From: Francisellaceae bacterium
Lineage (GTDB): Bacteria; Pseudomonadota; Gammaproteobacteria; Berkiellales; Berkiellaceae
DNA length: 11,080 bases
Direction: 5' to 3'
Assembly: GCA_023266415.1 (NCBI GenBank)
Contig: JAHFQG010000022.1
Span: forward strand, 2,170-13,249
Part shown: piece by piece, positions 4,370 to 11,080 of the stretch
Numbering within the stretch: position 1 is the first letter of the stretch
Layout: each line of letters begins with the position of its first letter
Notes under the pieces: model-generated
The model's input: only the letters and a program-made list of their open reading frames with translations
What the model was told of the DNA's origin: nothing
The model's database searches: none
Translations under genes and position numbers: made by a program

Positions 4370-5497
4370 CTAATACGCCTCCGAACCAGACAAATTCCTC
4401 CGATCTAACGGCCCTCGCATCATCCTAAAAGCATAGCCCGTGTAGAGCAGAACGATGGGTAAAAATAGAACCACCACCCAAAACATAATATGCAGCGTCA
4501 TGGCACTGGATGTGGCATCCCAAGCAGTTAAACTGTGGTTAGGATGAGAGGAAGAAGGTAATATGAAAGGAAACAGGCCACTGGCGGCAACGCCAATAGC
4601 CCCCACCATCGCCACAGAATATCCATATAGCGCTTTTTTAGGACATCGTTGGCAAAACAGTAGAGTGAAAAGCATGATAAGGCAGGTTAGACCCACTAAC
4701 CCCCATAAAGACGGGTGTGTGGTCATGGCGTCTAACCAGGCCCCCTCTTTTAGGACCACGGTTTTATGCGTGGGGATGAGCATTGCTTGGGGATTGCCTT
4801 GTTTGACGATATGATACCCGGGTAAATATCGTAGCCAAAGACCACACCCTAAAAATGACAATATTGTTAAACCACCAACCCCTTGGGCATATCGTCGGGC
4901 ACGTTCTTGGATCAGTACATCGGCTATTTTCACATTTAAAAAGAGAGCTCCTTGGGTGACACATAGTCCCAAACTCACCAAACCGACCAATAACGCAAAT
5001 GGATGGAGTAAGTTCAAAAACTGGCCTGTGTAAAAAGCTCGCAAAGTATCATCAAAATGGAAAGGTATGCCTAAAAACACATTGCCCAATGCCACGCCAA
5101 ACAACAAACTGGGCACAAATCCACTGAGAAATACGGCTATGTCCCAACCGGTACGCCAAAATGGATTAGCAAGCTTACTTCGATAATCAAACCCCGGGGG
5201 TCTTAAAATAAGAGCAAACAATACTAACAATAGAGCGTAGTAAAAAGAAGAAAAAGCCACGGCATACACAAAGGGCCAAGCTGCGAACAGAGCTCCCCCC
5301 GTGGTGATAAACCACACTTGGTTGCCCTCCCACGTGGGACCAATGCTATTCAACAACAAACGTCTTTGTTCATCAGTTTTTCCAACCCAAGGTAGCAGAA
5401 AAGCAACCCCTAAGTCTCTTCCCCCCAACAACATAAAACCCGCCACTAACACTGCAACAAATAACCACCAAATGCCTTTTAATGTCATATAATCCAT
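4370..5497 (-). CDS. cydB: Cytochrome bd ubiquinol oxidase subunit II
   Basis: The 375-residue polytopic membrane protein matches CydB (379 in E. coli) over its full length. Visible hallmarks are the N-terminal FMLLGGRDLGVA helix with its conserved aspartate, the block SIGPTWEGNQVWFITTGGALFAAWP, RPPGFDYRSK, the loop FYTGQFLNLLHPFALLVGLVSL, and the late motif SLTAWDATSSAMTLHIMFWV. CydB pairs with CydA as a structural half of the quinol oxidase and contributes to proton and oxygen access. The ATG at 5495-5497 follows the cydA stop by 2 bases, which implies translational coupling; GGGGG lies 5 bases before it. A second in-frame ATG three codons later is a less likely start. Confidence 0.97.
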   Translation of the reverse strand: MDYMTLKGIWWLFVAVLVAGFMLLGGRDLGVAFLLPWVGKTDEQRRLLLNSIGPTWEGNQVWFITTGGALFAAWPFVYAVAFSSFYYALLLVLFALILRPPGFDYRSKLANPFWRTGWDIAVFLSGFVPSLLFGVALGNVFLGIPFHFDDTLRAFYTGQFLNLLHPFALLVGLVSLGLCVTQGALFLNVKIADVLIQERARRYAQGVGGLTILSFLGCGLWLRYLPGYHIVKQGNPQAMLIPTHKTVVLKEGAWLDAMTTHPSLWGLVGLTCLIMLFTLLFCQRCPKKALYGYSVAMVGAIGVAASGLFPFILPSSSHPNHSLTAWDATSSAMTLHIMFWVVVLFLPIVLLYTGYAFRMMRGPLDRRNLSGSEAY

Positions 5498-5499
5498 AA

Positions 5500-7056
5500 T
5501 TACCCCCGCTCAAAGTGGTAACGACCCGTTCCTAGCGTGCTGGGGCCCTCTGCCGCATATTTAAACATCAGCCACAGTTCAATGAAAAGCAGACAAGTGT
5601 ACAAAATAATAAAACCAGCCAAACTGGTCAACACTTGCTCGGTTGAGATACTCGATACCCCTAAATAAGTGGGGAGTATCTCCGCAATGGCCCACGGTTG
5701 ACGACCATACTCAGCCACTACCCAGCCACATTCGGCTGCAATCCAAGGGAGAGGCATGCCATACAAGGCCAGTTTGAGTAGCCAAGCTTTTTGGCGTAAT
5801 CGGCCTTGGATGTTGTGATAAAAAGCCGCCACAAAGATAAACAGCATCAGAAGTGCTGCCCCTACCATGATACGGAAGCTCCAAAACACAGGGGCAACTT
5901 TTGGAATAGAGTCTAGAGCTGCTTGATGAATTTGGGCGTGCGTTGCATCCACGACATTTGGTGCATACTGCTTCAAGAGTAGACCATAGCCCAAGAAAGG
6001 TTTCAGTTCTTCAAAGCGATTTTTTTGGGTTAAGGAGAGAGAGGTAGCCTTATCTTTCATTATTTGCATGAGACCATAGGCTTCCATCCCATATTCAATA
6101 TATTTCTCATGGCGAGAAATTAAGTCTTTAATACCTACGACAGGCTCCGTGGTGGTTCTAGTGGCAATAAGGCCCAACATATAGGGTATTTTTACCGCAT
6201 AGTCGGTTTTTTGAGTCTCATTGTTGGGTAATCCGAATAAGGTAAAAGCGGCGGGTGGATCTTCCGTTTCCCATTCAGCTTCAATCACCGCTAATTTGGT
6301 TTGCTGAACTTCCCCCATGGTGTAGCCGCTTTCATCTCCCAATACAATCACGGATAAAATAGAGGCTAGTCCAAAACCAGCGGCAATAGCAAAAGAACGG
6401 CGGGCAAAGGGGTAATCACGATTTTTGAGCAAGTAATAAGCGCTAATGCCCAAAACAAACATGGCTCCTGTAACATAACCGGAAGCCACCGTGTGGACAA
6501 ATTTAACTTGGGCAACTGGATTAAAAAATAAGTCAGTAAAGCTGGTAAGCTCCATGCGCATGGTTTCTGGATTGAACTCAGCGCCTACAGGATTTTGCAT
6601 CCAGGCGTTGGCTATTAGAATCCACAAAGCCGACAAATTAGCCCCGATGGCTAAAAGCCAGGTGGTGGCTAAATGTTGTACCTTAGATAGCCTATTCCAG
6701 CCAAAGAAAAATAACCCCACAAAGGTAGATTCTAAAAAGAAAGCGGTGATCCCCTCAATGGCCAGAGGGGCTCCAAAAATATCGCCCACATAATGGGCAT
6801 AGTAGGCCCAGTTGGTGCCAAATTGAAACTCGAGCGTGATGCCTGTTGCAACCCCCATGGCAAAATTGATGCCAAAGAGTTTTCCCCAAAATCGGGTCAT
6901 ATCCTTATAAATTTCTTGTCCGGTCAGGATATACACCGACTCCATAATGGCTAAAATAAAGGATAAGCCGAGTGTTAAAGGAACAAATAAAAAGTGATAA
7001 AGGGCTGTGATGGCAAATTGTAATCTGGATAATTCAACGACACTGTTTACTATCAT
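5500..7056 (-). CDS. cydA: Cytochrome bd ubiquinol oxidase subunit I
   Basis: This 518-residue protein is the haem- and quinol-binding subunit of the bd oxidase, which reduces oxygen to water with high affinity and no proton pumping. The expected ligands are present: H21 (haem b595), H188 and M397 (haem b558), and the glutamates E101 and E109 in the haem pocket helix (IEGITAFFLESTFVGLFFFGW). The Q-loop has K254 and E259 in QTKLAVIEAEWE, and GRQPW (451-455) follows. Length and a long Q-loop place it in the E. coli-like long-loop class. The ATG at 7054-7056 overlaps the cydP stop as ATGA. AGAGGG lies about 9 bases upstream, inside cydP. Confidence 0.98.
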   Translation of the reverse strand: MIVNSVVELSRLQFAITALYHFLFVPLTLGLSFILAIMESVYILTGQEIYKDMTRFWGKLFGINFAMGVATGITLEFQFGTNWAYYAHYVGDIFGAPLAIEGITAFFLESTFVGLFFFGWNRLSKVQHLATTWLLAIGANLSALWILIANAWMQNPVGAEFNPETMRMELTSFTDLFFNPVAQVKFVHTVASGYVTGAMFVLGISAYYLLKNRDYPFARRSFAIAAGFGLASILSVIVLGDESGYTMGEVQQTKLAVIEAEWETEDPPAAFTLFGLPNNETQKTDYAVKIPYMLGLIATRTTTEPVVGIKDLISRHEKYIEYGMEAYGLMQIMKDKATSLSLTQKNRFEELKPFLGYGLLLKQYAPNVVDATHAQIHQAALDSIPKVAPVFWSFRIMVGAALLMLFIFVAAFYHNIQGRLRQKAWLLKLALYGMPLPWIAAECGWVVAEYGRQPWAIAEILPTYLGVSSISTEQVLTSLAGFIILYTCLLFIELWLMFKYAAEGPSTLGTGRYHFERG

Positions 7057-7199
7057 AAATGGGATCCCTCTTTAAACCAATCGCGAATATGTTCCAATCG
7101 GGTAGATTTGGGGAGAGGATGTGCAAAGCACAGCCAGACCAAACCAGTTAGCAGAATTGCTTTTAACACCAGAGCGACACTGATTTCTCGTTTTAGCAT
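7053..7199 (-). CDS. cydP: Cytochrome oxidase putative small subunit CydP
   Basis: A 48-residue single-pass protein precedes cydA and overlaps its start codon by 4 bases (ATGA). The product MLKREISVALVLKAILLTGL continues into VWLCFAHPLPKS and a short charged tail. The pattern of basic N-terminus, REI-V-L-VK, one hydrophobic helix ending WLCFAHP matches the CydP family found just upstream of cydA in many proteobacteria. It is thought to assist or associate with the bd oxidase, but its role is poorly defined. The ribosome site is weak (GGGAA about 8 bases before the ATG). Only 36 bases separate it from ctpA, with no obvious promoter there. Confidence 0.82.
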   Translation of the reverse strand: MLKREISVALVLKAILLTGLVWLCFAHPLPKSTRLEHIRDWFKEGSHL

Positions 7200-7235
7200 A
7201 TGTATTTCCCACACCGGTATAGGATCTAAAATCTG

Positions 7236-8558
7236 TTAATGCGGTTGATTGACGATACTTAAGCCCTTGAGTAAATGAATGGCTTCATTCAATTGATAAT
7301 CATTCCCAGCGACGGTTGCCGAAGAAGTGTCAGCCTCTTTAGAGGCTTTCGTAGGTTCTTTCGAGCCATTAGCCAAATGTCCTTTCAAATCACTTTCTTT
7401 AATGAGCAGGCTTTCCACGGAGGCATCTTGTGGTGTGATGGTCATACTCAGTTCTGGCACTTCAATATCTGGGGTAATCCCAGTGGCTTGGATAGAGCGA
7501 CCACTGGGGGTGTAATAAAGGGCGGTGGTGAGCTTTAAGCCGCGTTTATTGTCATTTAGTGGAATAACTGTCTGAACAGAGCCTTTTCCAAAGGTTTGGG
7601 TGCCCATAATGACAGCGCGTTGATGATCTTTGAGGGCGCCAGCCACGATTTCAGAAGCAGAGGCTGAACCGCCGTTCACCAGGACCACGAGGGGGGCCCC
7701 ATCCAAGATATCGGTGCGAGAAGCGTATTCTTTAACCGCGGTATTTTCAAGTCGTCCTTCCGTATAGACAATCAGGTTATCGTATTTTAGATGACCCCCG
7801 TCTAAGAAGGCATCGGTTACTTGCACTGAAGCTTCTAAGATTCCGCCAGGGTTATTGCGTAAATCTAAGATGAGGCCTTTGAGCTGTTTGTGACGGCTTT
7901 CTTGCATTAACGAGCGGATGGCTTTTATCATTTCATCGCCGGTTTGGGCTTGGAATTGGGATAGCCGAATGTAACCATATTCGCCATCGAGCAGCTTGCT
8001 TTTTACGCTTTTGGCTTGAATAATGTCTCGAGTTAGCTCCAAAATAAGGGGTTTATCGGCATTTTTTCGTAAAATAGTCAGTTTTACTTTAGTGCCTTTT
8101 TCCCCCCGCATGAGTTCAACCGCTTTTCGGAGGGATAGGCCTTTTACGGGAGTATCACCAATTTTAATAATCAAATCGCCAGGTTTGATGCCGCCTTTGG
8201 TGGCGGGCGTATCGTCAATAGGGCTAATGACCCGAATAAACCCATCTTCGAGGGTGACTTCCAGCCCTAAGCCGCCAAATTTTCCAGACGTACTGGCTTT
8301 GAGATCGGAAAATTCTTCTTCGTCGAGGTAGGCGGAGTGAGGATCTAAACCAGCCAGCATACCCCGAATGGCGTTTTCAAATAAAGTTTTGTCATCGGTG
8401 GCTTGCACGTAATAATGATGAACGATTTCGACCACGGAGGTGAATTGTTGTACTTCTTCTAGGGGGAGGGGCTCTTTTTCTTTTTTGACCGTACTGTTGG
8501 CCGGGTTCATCACCAGGCATAACAAGACACTCAGGATCAGGGCAGGGAGGCGTCTCAT
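7236..8558 (-). CDS. ctpA: Carboxyl-terminal processing protease (S41 family, PDZ-containing)
   Basis: The 440-residue periplasmic serine protease removes C-terminal segments of proteins and in related bacteria degrades peptidoglycan hydrolases. A signal peptide (about 1-22) is followed by a PDZ domain (about 95-180; GGLGLEV, GGIKPGDLI) and the S41 catalytic core. S300 in GGSASASEI is the expected nucleophile with K325 and Q329 in TFGKGSVQ; the Ser-Lys spacing of 25 agrees with Prc. LDLRNNPGG (231-239) is the usual oxyanion/strand motif. The C-terminal 60 residues (KEPTKASKEADTSS) look like a flexible linker with a final helix. The ATG at 8556-8558 has AAGGA about 10 bases upstream. The gene lies 32 bases after envC, the common gammaproteobacterial gpmI-envC-ctpA order. 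Confidence 0.96.
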   Translation of the reverse strand: MRRLPALILSVLLCLVMNPANSTVKKEKEPLPLEEVQQFTSVVEIVHHYYVQATDDKTLFENAIRGMLAGLDPHSAYLDEEEFSDLKASTSGKFGGLGLEVTLEDGFIRVISPIDDTPATKGGIKPGDLIIKIGDTPVKGLSLRKAVELMRGEKGTKVKLTILRKNADKPLILELTRDIIQAKSVKSKLLDGEYGYIRLSQFQAQTGDEMIKAIRSLMQESRHKQLKGLILDLRNNPGGILEASVQVTDAFLDGGHLKYDNLIVYTEGRLENTAVKEYASRTDILDGAPLVVLVNGGSASASEIVAGALKDHQRAVIMGTQTFGKGSVQTVIPLNDNKRGLKLTTALYYTPSGRSIQATGITPDIEVPELSMTITPQDASVESLLIKESDLKGHLANGSKEPTKASKEADTSSATVAGNDYQLNEAIHLLKGLSIVNQPH

Positions 8559-8590
8559 ACGATGGCATTCCTTTTTTGTTTGTTAAAAAA

Positions 8591-9712
8591 CTAAGATTTA
8601 AACCACGTGAGTGGATTAATGGGCTGACCTTTTTTGCGTATCTCAAAGTATAACCCAGGTTCGGGGATCCCGCCCGTTTGTCCGGTGTAGCCCAGGATCT
8701 CTCCTGCGGCGACAGAGTCTCCGGTGGTCTTAGAAAGACGTTCTTGATTGCCATAGAGGCTCATATATCCTTGACCATGATCCACAATAATGAGTAATCC
8801 TACCCCTCGAAGCCAATCCGAGAAGACCACTTTTCCGGATAAAATGGCCTGAACGGGGGTGCCTGGTGTTAGGGGAATGAAGTTAGGATGTTCTGTTTGA
8901 GGAAAATATCGGTTGGTGGTAAGGCGGAATAAAGCACGAGAGACGGGAAACGATTTATGTTTGGCCAACACACTTTGACTTAAATCTATCCCAAGGCTTT
9001 GTTTATCAGATATCAAAGACAGTTCTTTGAGAATAGATTGGAGGGCGGCTTCATTTTTGGATAACTGGGTGAGGTTTTGTGATTTTTCGTGAATATCTTG
9101 TTTTAAATGGGTTAAAATGGCTTTGCGTGCCTCTTTTTCGGACATCAATTTCTGATGTACTTTGTCAGCCTTATTACTCATTAAGGTCAGCTCCGCTTGT
9201 TTTTCCAACAACGCTTCTTGAGCATCCTGCAGTTTTTGTAACGAGTTAGCTGTCTCAACAAATGCCATGTTTTGCGTCTCTTGTAATAGTTGATAATACT
9301 TCAACTCAGCGAGCCATAACGGTTTTTTCTGACTTAAAAAAGTGCTGATGGGGGCTTTTTTATAGGTCTTCATTTGTAAAAAAGCGATTTTTTCAACCTC
9401 TTTAATTTCAAGTTGATATTGTGTTTCCAACCCCATACTTTGTTTTTGAAGTGTTTGGAGTTGAGTGTTGAGAATGTTAACATTCATTTCGAGCGCGGCG
9501 CGTTCTGTTTCATAGGCTGCAATTTTTTTCTCAATTTGGGCCAAATCTTGTTGTTGACGGTTTTCTGTGTGCAGATACTGCACAATGGCTTCTTGGGTTT
9601 CTTTTATGGTTTTATGCACTTGGTGCAAATCTTGCTCCACCGTTTTTACATTGGATTGACCCCAAACAACTTGGGCTAAGCTAAGCAAAAAAGCGCATAA
9701 AAAAATGTTCAT
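8591..9712 (-). CDS. envC: Murein hydrolase activator EnvC (degenerate LytM domain)
   Basis: The 373-residue secreted protein has a signal sequence (about 1-18), a long coiled-coil region (about 20-115 and 150-235), and a C-terminal M23/LytM domain (about 280-373). EnvC activates the division amidases AmiA/AmiB at the septum under FtsEX control. The LytM domain lacks the zinc ligands of active peptidases: where active enzymes carry HxHFEIR it reads GLYFEIRKKGQPINP, and the upstream H-x3-D motif is absent, as in E. coli EnvC. Shared landmarks are GKVVFSDWLRGVGLLIIVDHG and MSLYGNQ. It is somewhat shorter than E. coli EnvC (about 419). The start overlaps the gpmI stop as ATGA with no strong ribosome site, so it is likely translated by coupling. 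Confidence 0.93.
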   Translation of the reverse strand: MNIFLCAFLLSLAQVVWGQSNVKTVEQDLHQVHKTIKETQEAIVQYLHTENRQQQDLAQIEKKIAAYETERAALEMNVNILNTQLQTLQKQSMGLETQYQLEIKEVEKIAFLQMKTYKKAPISTFLSQKKPLWLAELKYYQLLQETQNMAFVETANSLQKLQDAQEALLEKQAELTLMSNKADKVHQKLMSEKEARKAILTHLKQDIHEKSQNLTQLSKNEAALQSILKELSLISDKQSLGIDLSQSVLAKHKSFPVSRALFRLTTNRYFPQTEHPNFIPLTPGTPVQAILSGKVVFSDWLRGVGLLIIVDHGQGYMSLYGNQERLSKTTGDSVAAGEILGYTGQTGGIPEPGLYFEIRKKGQPINPLTWFKS

Positions 9713-11080
9713 AAAAGTAAGCTCGTTCCAGTCATGTCAGAAGATTTGGGCAACTTCAGAATGTCCAACACGGTCGGGGCAATGTCACACAAACGGCCCT
9801 CTGGGGCGAGGGTTCCTTGGGTGCCTACATACAACAACGGTACAGGTGATACCGTATGGGCGGTATGGGGCTGCTGGGTGAGCGGATCGAACATGAGTTC
9901 TGCATTGCCATGATCGGCCGTGATAAGCGCTTCCCCCCCTATGGCTTGCAAAGCAGCAACCACCTTGCCAAGGCATGCATCTAACACTTCAATGGCAGCC
10001 ATGGTGGCCTCTAGTAAACCCGTATGCCCCAGCATGTCGGCATTGGCATAATTACAGATAATCACATCATACCGTTTCTCTTGAATGGCTTCCACTAAGG
10101 CCTCTGTCAGCTCAAAGGCGCTCATTTCAGGTTTTAAATCGTAGGTAGCGACCTTAGGGGAAGGAATAAGATGTCGCTCTTCCCCTGGGTAGGGGGTTTC
10201 CTCCCCGCCATTAAAGAAAAATGTGACGTGTGCATATTTTTCCGTTTCAGCCAACCGCCATTGGGTTAAATGATGGCGGGACAAGACTTCCCCTAAGGTA
10301 TTTTTAAGACGGATGGGAGCAAAAGCCACGGTGGCGGAGAGCTTATCGGAATAATGCGTGAAGGTGGTCAAAGCCGATAAAACAGGTGCTTGGGCTAACA
10401 GCTGGGACAACTGTCGCATGCGATCAGCCCGAAAATTAAAACAAATGGCCGCATCTCCCGCTTGAATGGGATGATACTCTGGCAATGCAATGGGGTGAAC
10501 AAATTCATCAGTGATACCGGCTTGATAGGAGGCTTCTATTGCTGCCGTCGCAGAAACATGAATGATGTCTGATTTTTCTGTGAGACATTGGTAGGCTAAT
10601 TGTGTACGCTCCCATCGTTTATCTCGGTCCATTGCATAATAGCGCCCCATCAGAGAGCCAATTTGAACCTGGGGATAGGCTTTGAGAAAGGTTTCCAGCT
10701 GTTTTAGGTAGGTAAGAGCACTTTTTGGGGGGGTATCTCGACCATCTAAAAATAGATGTAGCGTGGTGGGCGTGTTGTGACACAGCCGAATGAGTGCTTC
10801 TAAATGAGTTTGTAGGCTGTGGACACCACCATCGGACAGAAGGCCTAACAAGTGAAGGCGATGGGGAGGGCGTATGGCTTGTAAAGTTTGTTGTAAAACT
10901 GGATTTTGATTAAACGTGCCTTGCTGAATGGCTTGGCTGATGCGAAGACTGTCTTGATAGACAATGCGGCCTGCGCCGATATTTAGATGGCCAACTTCTG
11001 AGTTGCCCATTTGTCCGGCGGGTAATCCCACATCGGTGCCACTGGCCGATAATAAGGCATGAGGATACGCCTTCCACCAC
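9709..11080 (-). CDS. gpmI: 2,3-bisphosphoglycerate-independent phosphoglycerate mutase (5' end outside window)
   Basis: The enzyme interconverts 3- and 2-phosphoglycerate in glycolysis and gluconeogenesis using two manganese ions. The frame is open to the window edge; the GTG at 11029-11031 is an internal valine codon, because upstream codons still read conserved sequence (AYPHALLSASGTDVGLP). About 35-40 N-terminal residues, including the first metal aspartate, are missing from view. The phosphorylated serine is in GQMGNSEVGHLNIGAG. Also visible are LLSDGGVHS, the substrate-binding FLDGRDTPPKS, MGRYYAMDRDKRW, FNFRADRMRQL, NYANADMLGHTG, and the late metal motifs TADHGNAELMFD and PHTAHTVSPVP. 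It is the first visible gene of the minus-strand run and overlaps envC by 4 bases. Confidence 0.97.
   Translation of the reverse strand, partial: WWKAYPHALLSASGTDVGLPAGQMGNSEVGHLNIGAGRIVYQDSLRISQAIQQGTFNQNPVLQQTLQAIRPPHRLHLLGLLSDGGVHSLQTHLEALIRLCHNTPTTLHLFLDGRDTPPKSALTYLKQLETFLKAYPQVQIGSLMGRYYAMDRDKRWERTQLAYQCLTEKSDIIHVSATAAIEASYQAGITDEFVHPIALPEYHPIQAGDAAICFNFRADRMRQLSQLLAQAPVLSALTTFTHYSDKLSATVAFAPIRLKNTLGEVLSRHHLTQWRLAETEKYAHVTFFFNGGEETPYPGEERHLIPSPKVATYDLKPEMSAFELTEALVEAIQEKRYDVIICNYANADMLGHTGLLEATMAAIEVLDACLGKVVAALQAIGGEALITADHGNAELMFDPLTQQPHTAHTVSPVPLLYVGTQGTLAPEGRLCDIAPTVLDILKLPKSSDMTGTSLLL

Noticed and set aside
8591..8880. EnvC LytM domain as an inactivated, mutated peptidase
   Set aside because: Loss of the zinc ligands is normal for EnvC, which works as an amidase activator, so it is not evidence of gene decay.

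Overview
The window looks like a chromosomal segment from a gammaproteobacterium with moderate to low GC. The order gpmI-envC-ctpA, the cydP-cydA-cydB-cydX oxidase operon with its proteobacterial small subunits, and an rpoH-type sigma factor all fit that group. A HrcA/CIRCE-type operator in front of rpoH argues against an enteric bacterium. Dense short palindromic repeats resemble what is seen in host-associated lineages such as Legionellales, but that placement is inference only.

Positions 1-2750 are accessory. There is the 3' part of a Fic-domain protein with a winged-helix tail, then about 1.2 kb of mostly decayed DNA. That stretch holds a 58-codon orphan reading frame, a composite hairpin repeat, a small two-helix membrane protein whose C-terminus is repeat-encoded, and a solitary IS903-like terminal repeat. 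A GIY-YIG nuclease gene follows, bracketed by inverted arms of a palindromic repeat family, and then a YciI-family gene on the minus strand.

Positions 2750-4000 hold a previously uncalled 35-residue lysine-rich protein and rpoH. The rpoH leader is compact: a sigma70-like promoter, a CIRCE operator over the expected transcription start, and a small hairpin enclosing the Shine-Dalgarno sequence.

A 205-bp non-autonomous element (4013-4217) with 17-bp perfect IS903-like ends and a perfect 9-bp target duplication sits between rpoH and the cyd operon. It carries two repeat structures, one of the same family that flanks the GIY-YIG gene.

Positions 4220-11080 are one co-directional minus-strand run: gpmI (5' end outside the window), envC, ctpA, cydP, cydA, cydB, cydX. 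Junctions are tight (ATGA overlaps at gpmI/envC and cydP/cydA, 2 nt between cydA and cydB, 36 nt between ctpA and cydP). The run joins glycolysis, cell-division peptidoglycan control, periplasmic proteolysis and a microaerobic bd-type quinol oxidase.

The best candidates for something undescribed are the repeat family with a compensatory base change in its stem together with the GIY-YIG gene lying inside inverted arms, the 205-bp carrier element, and the layered heat-shock control of rpoH.
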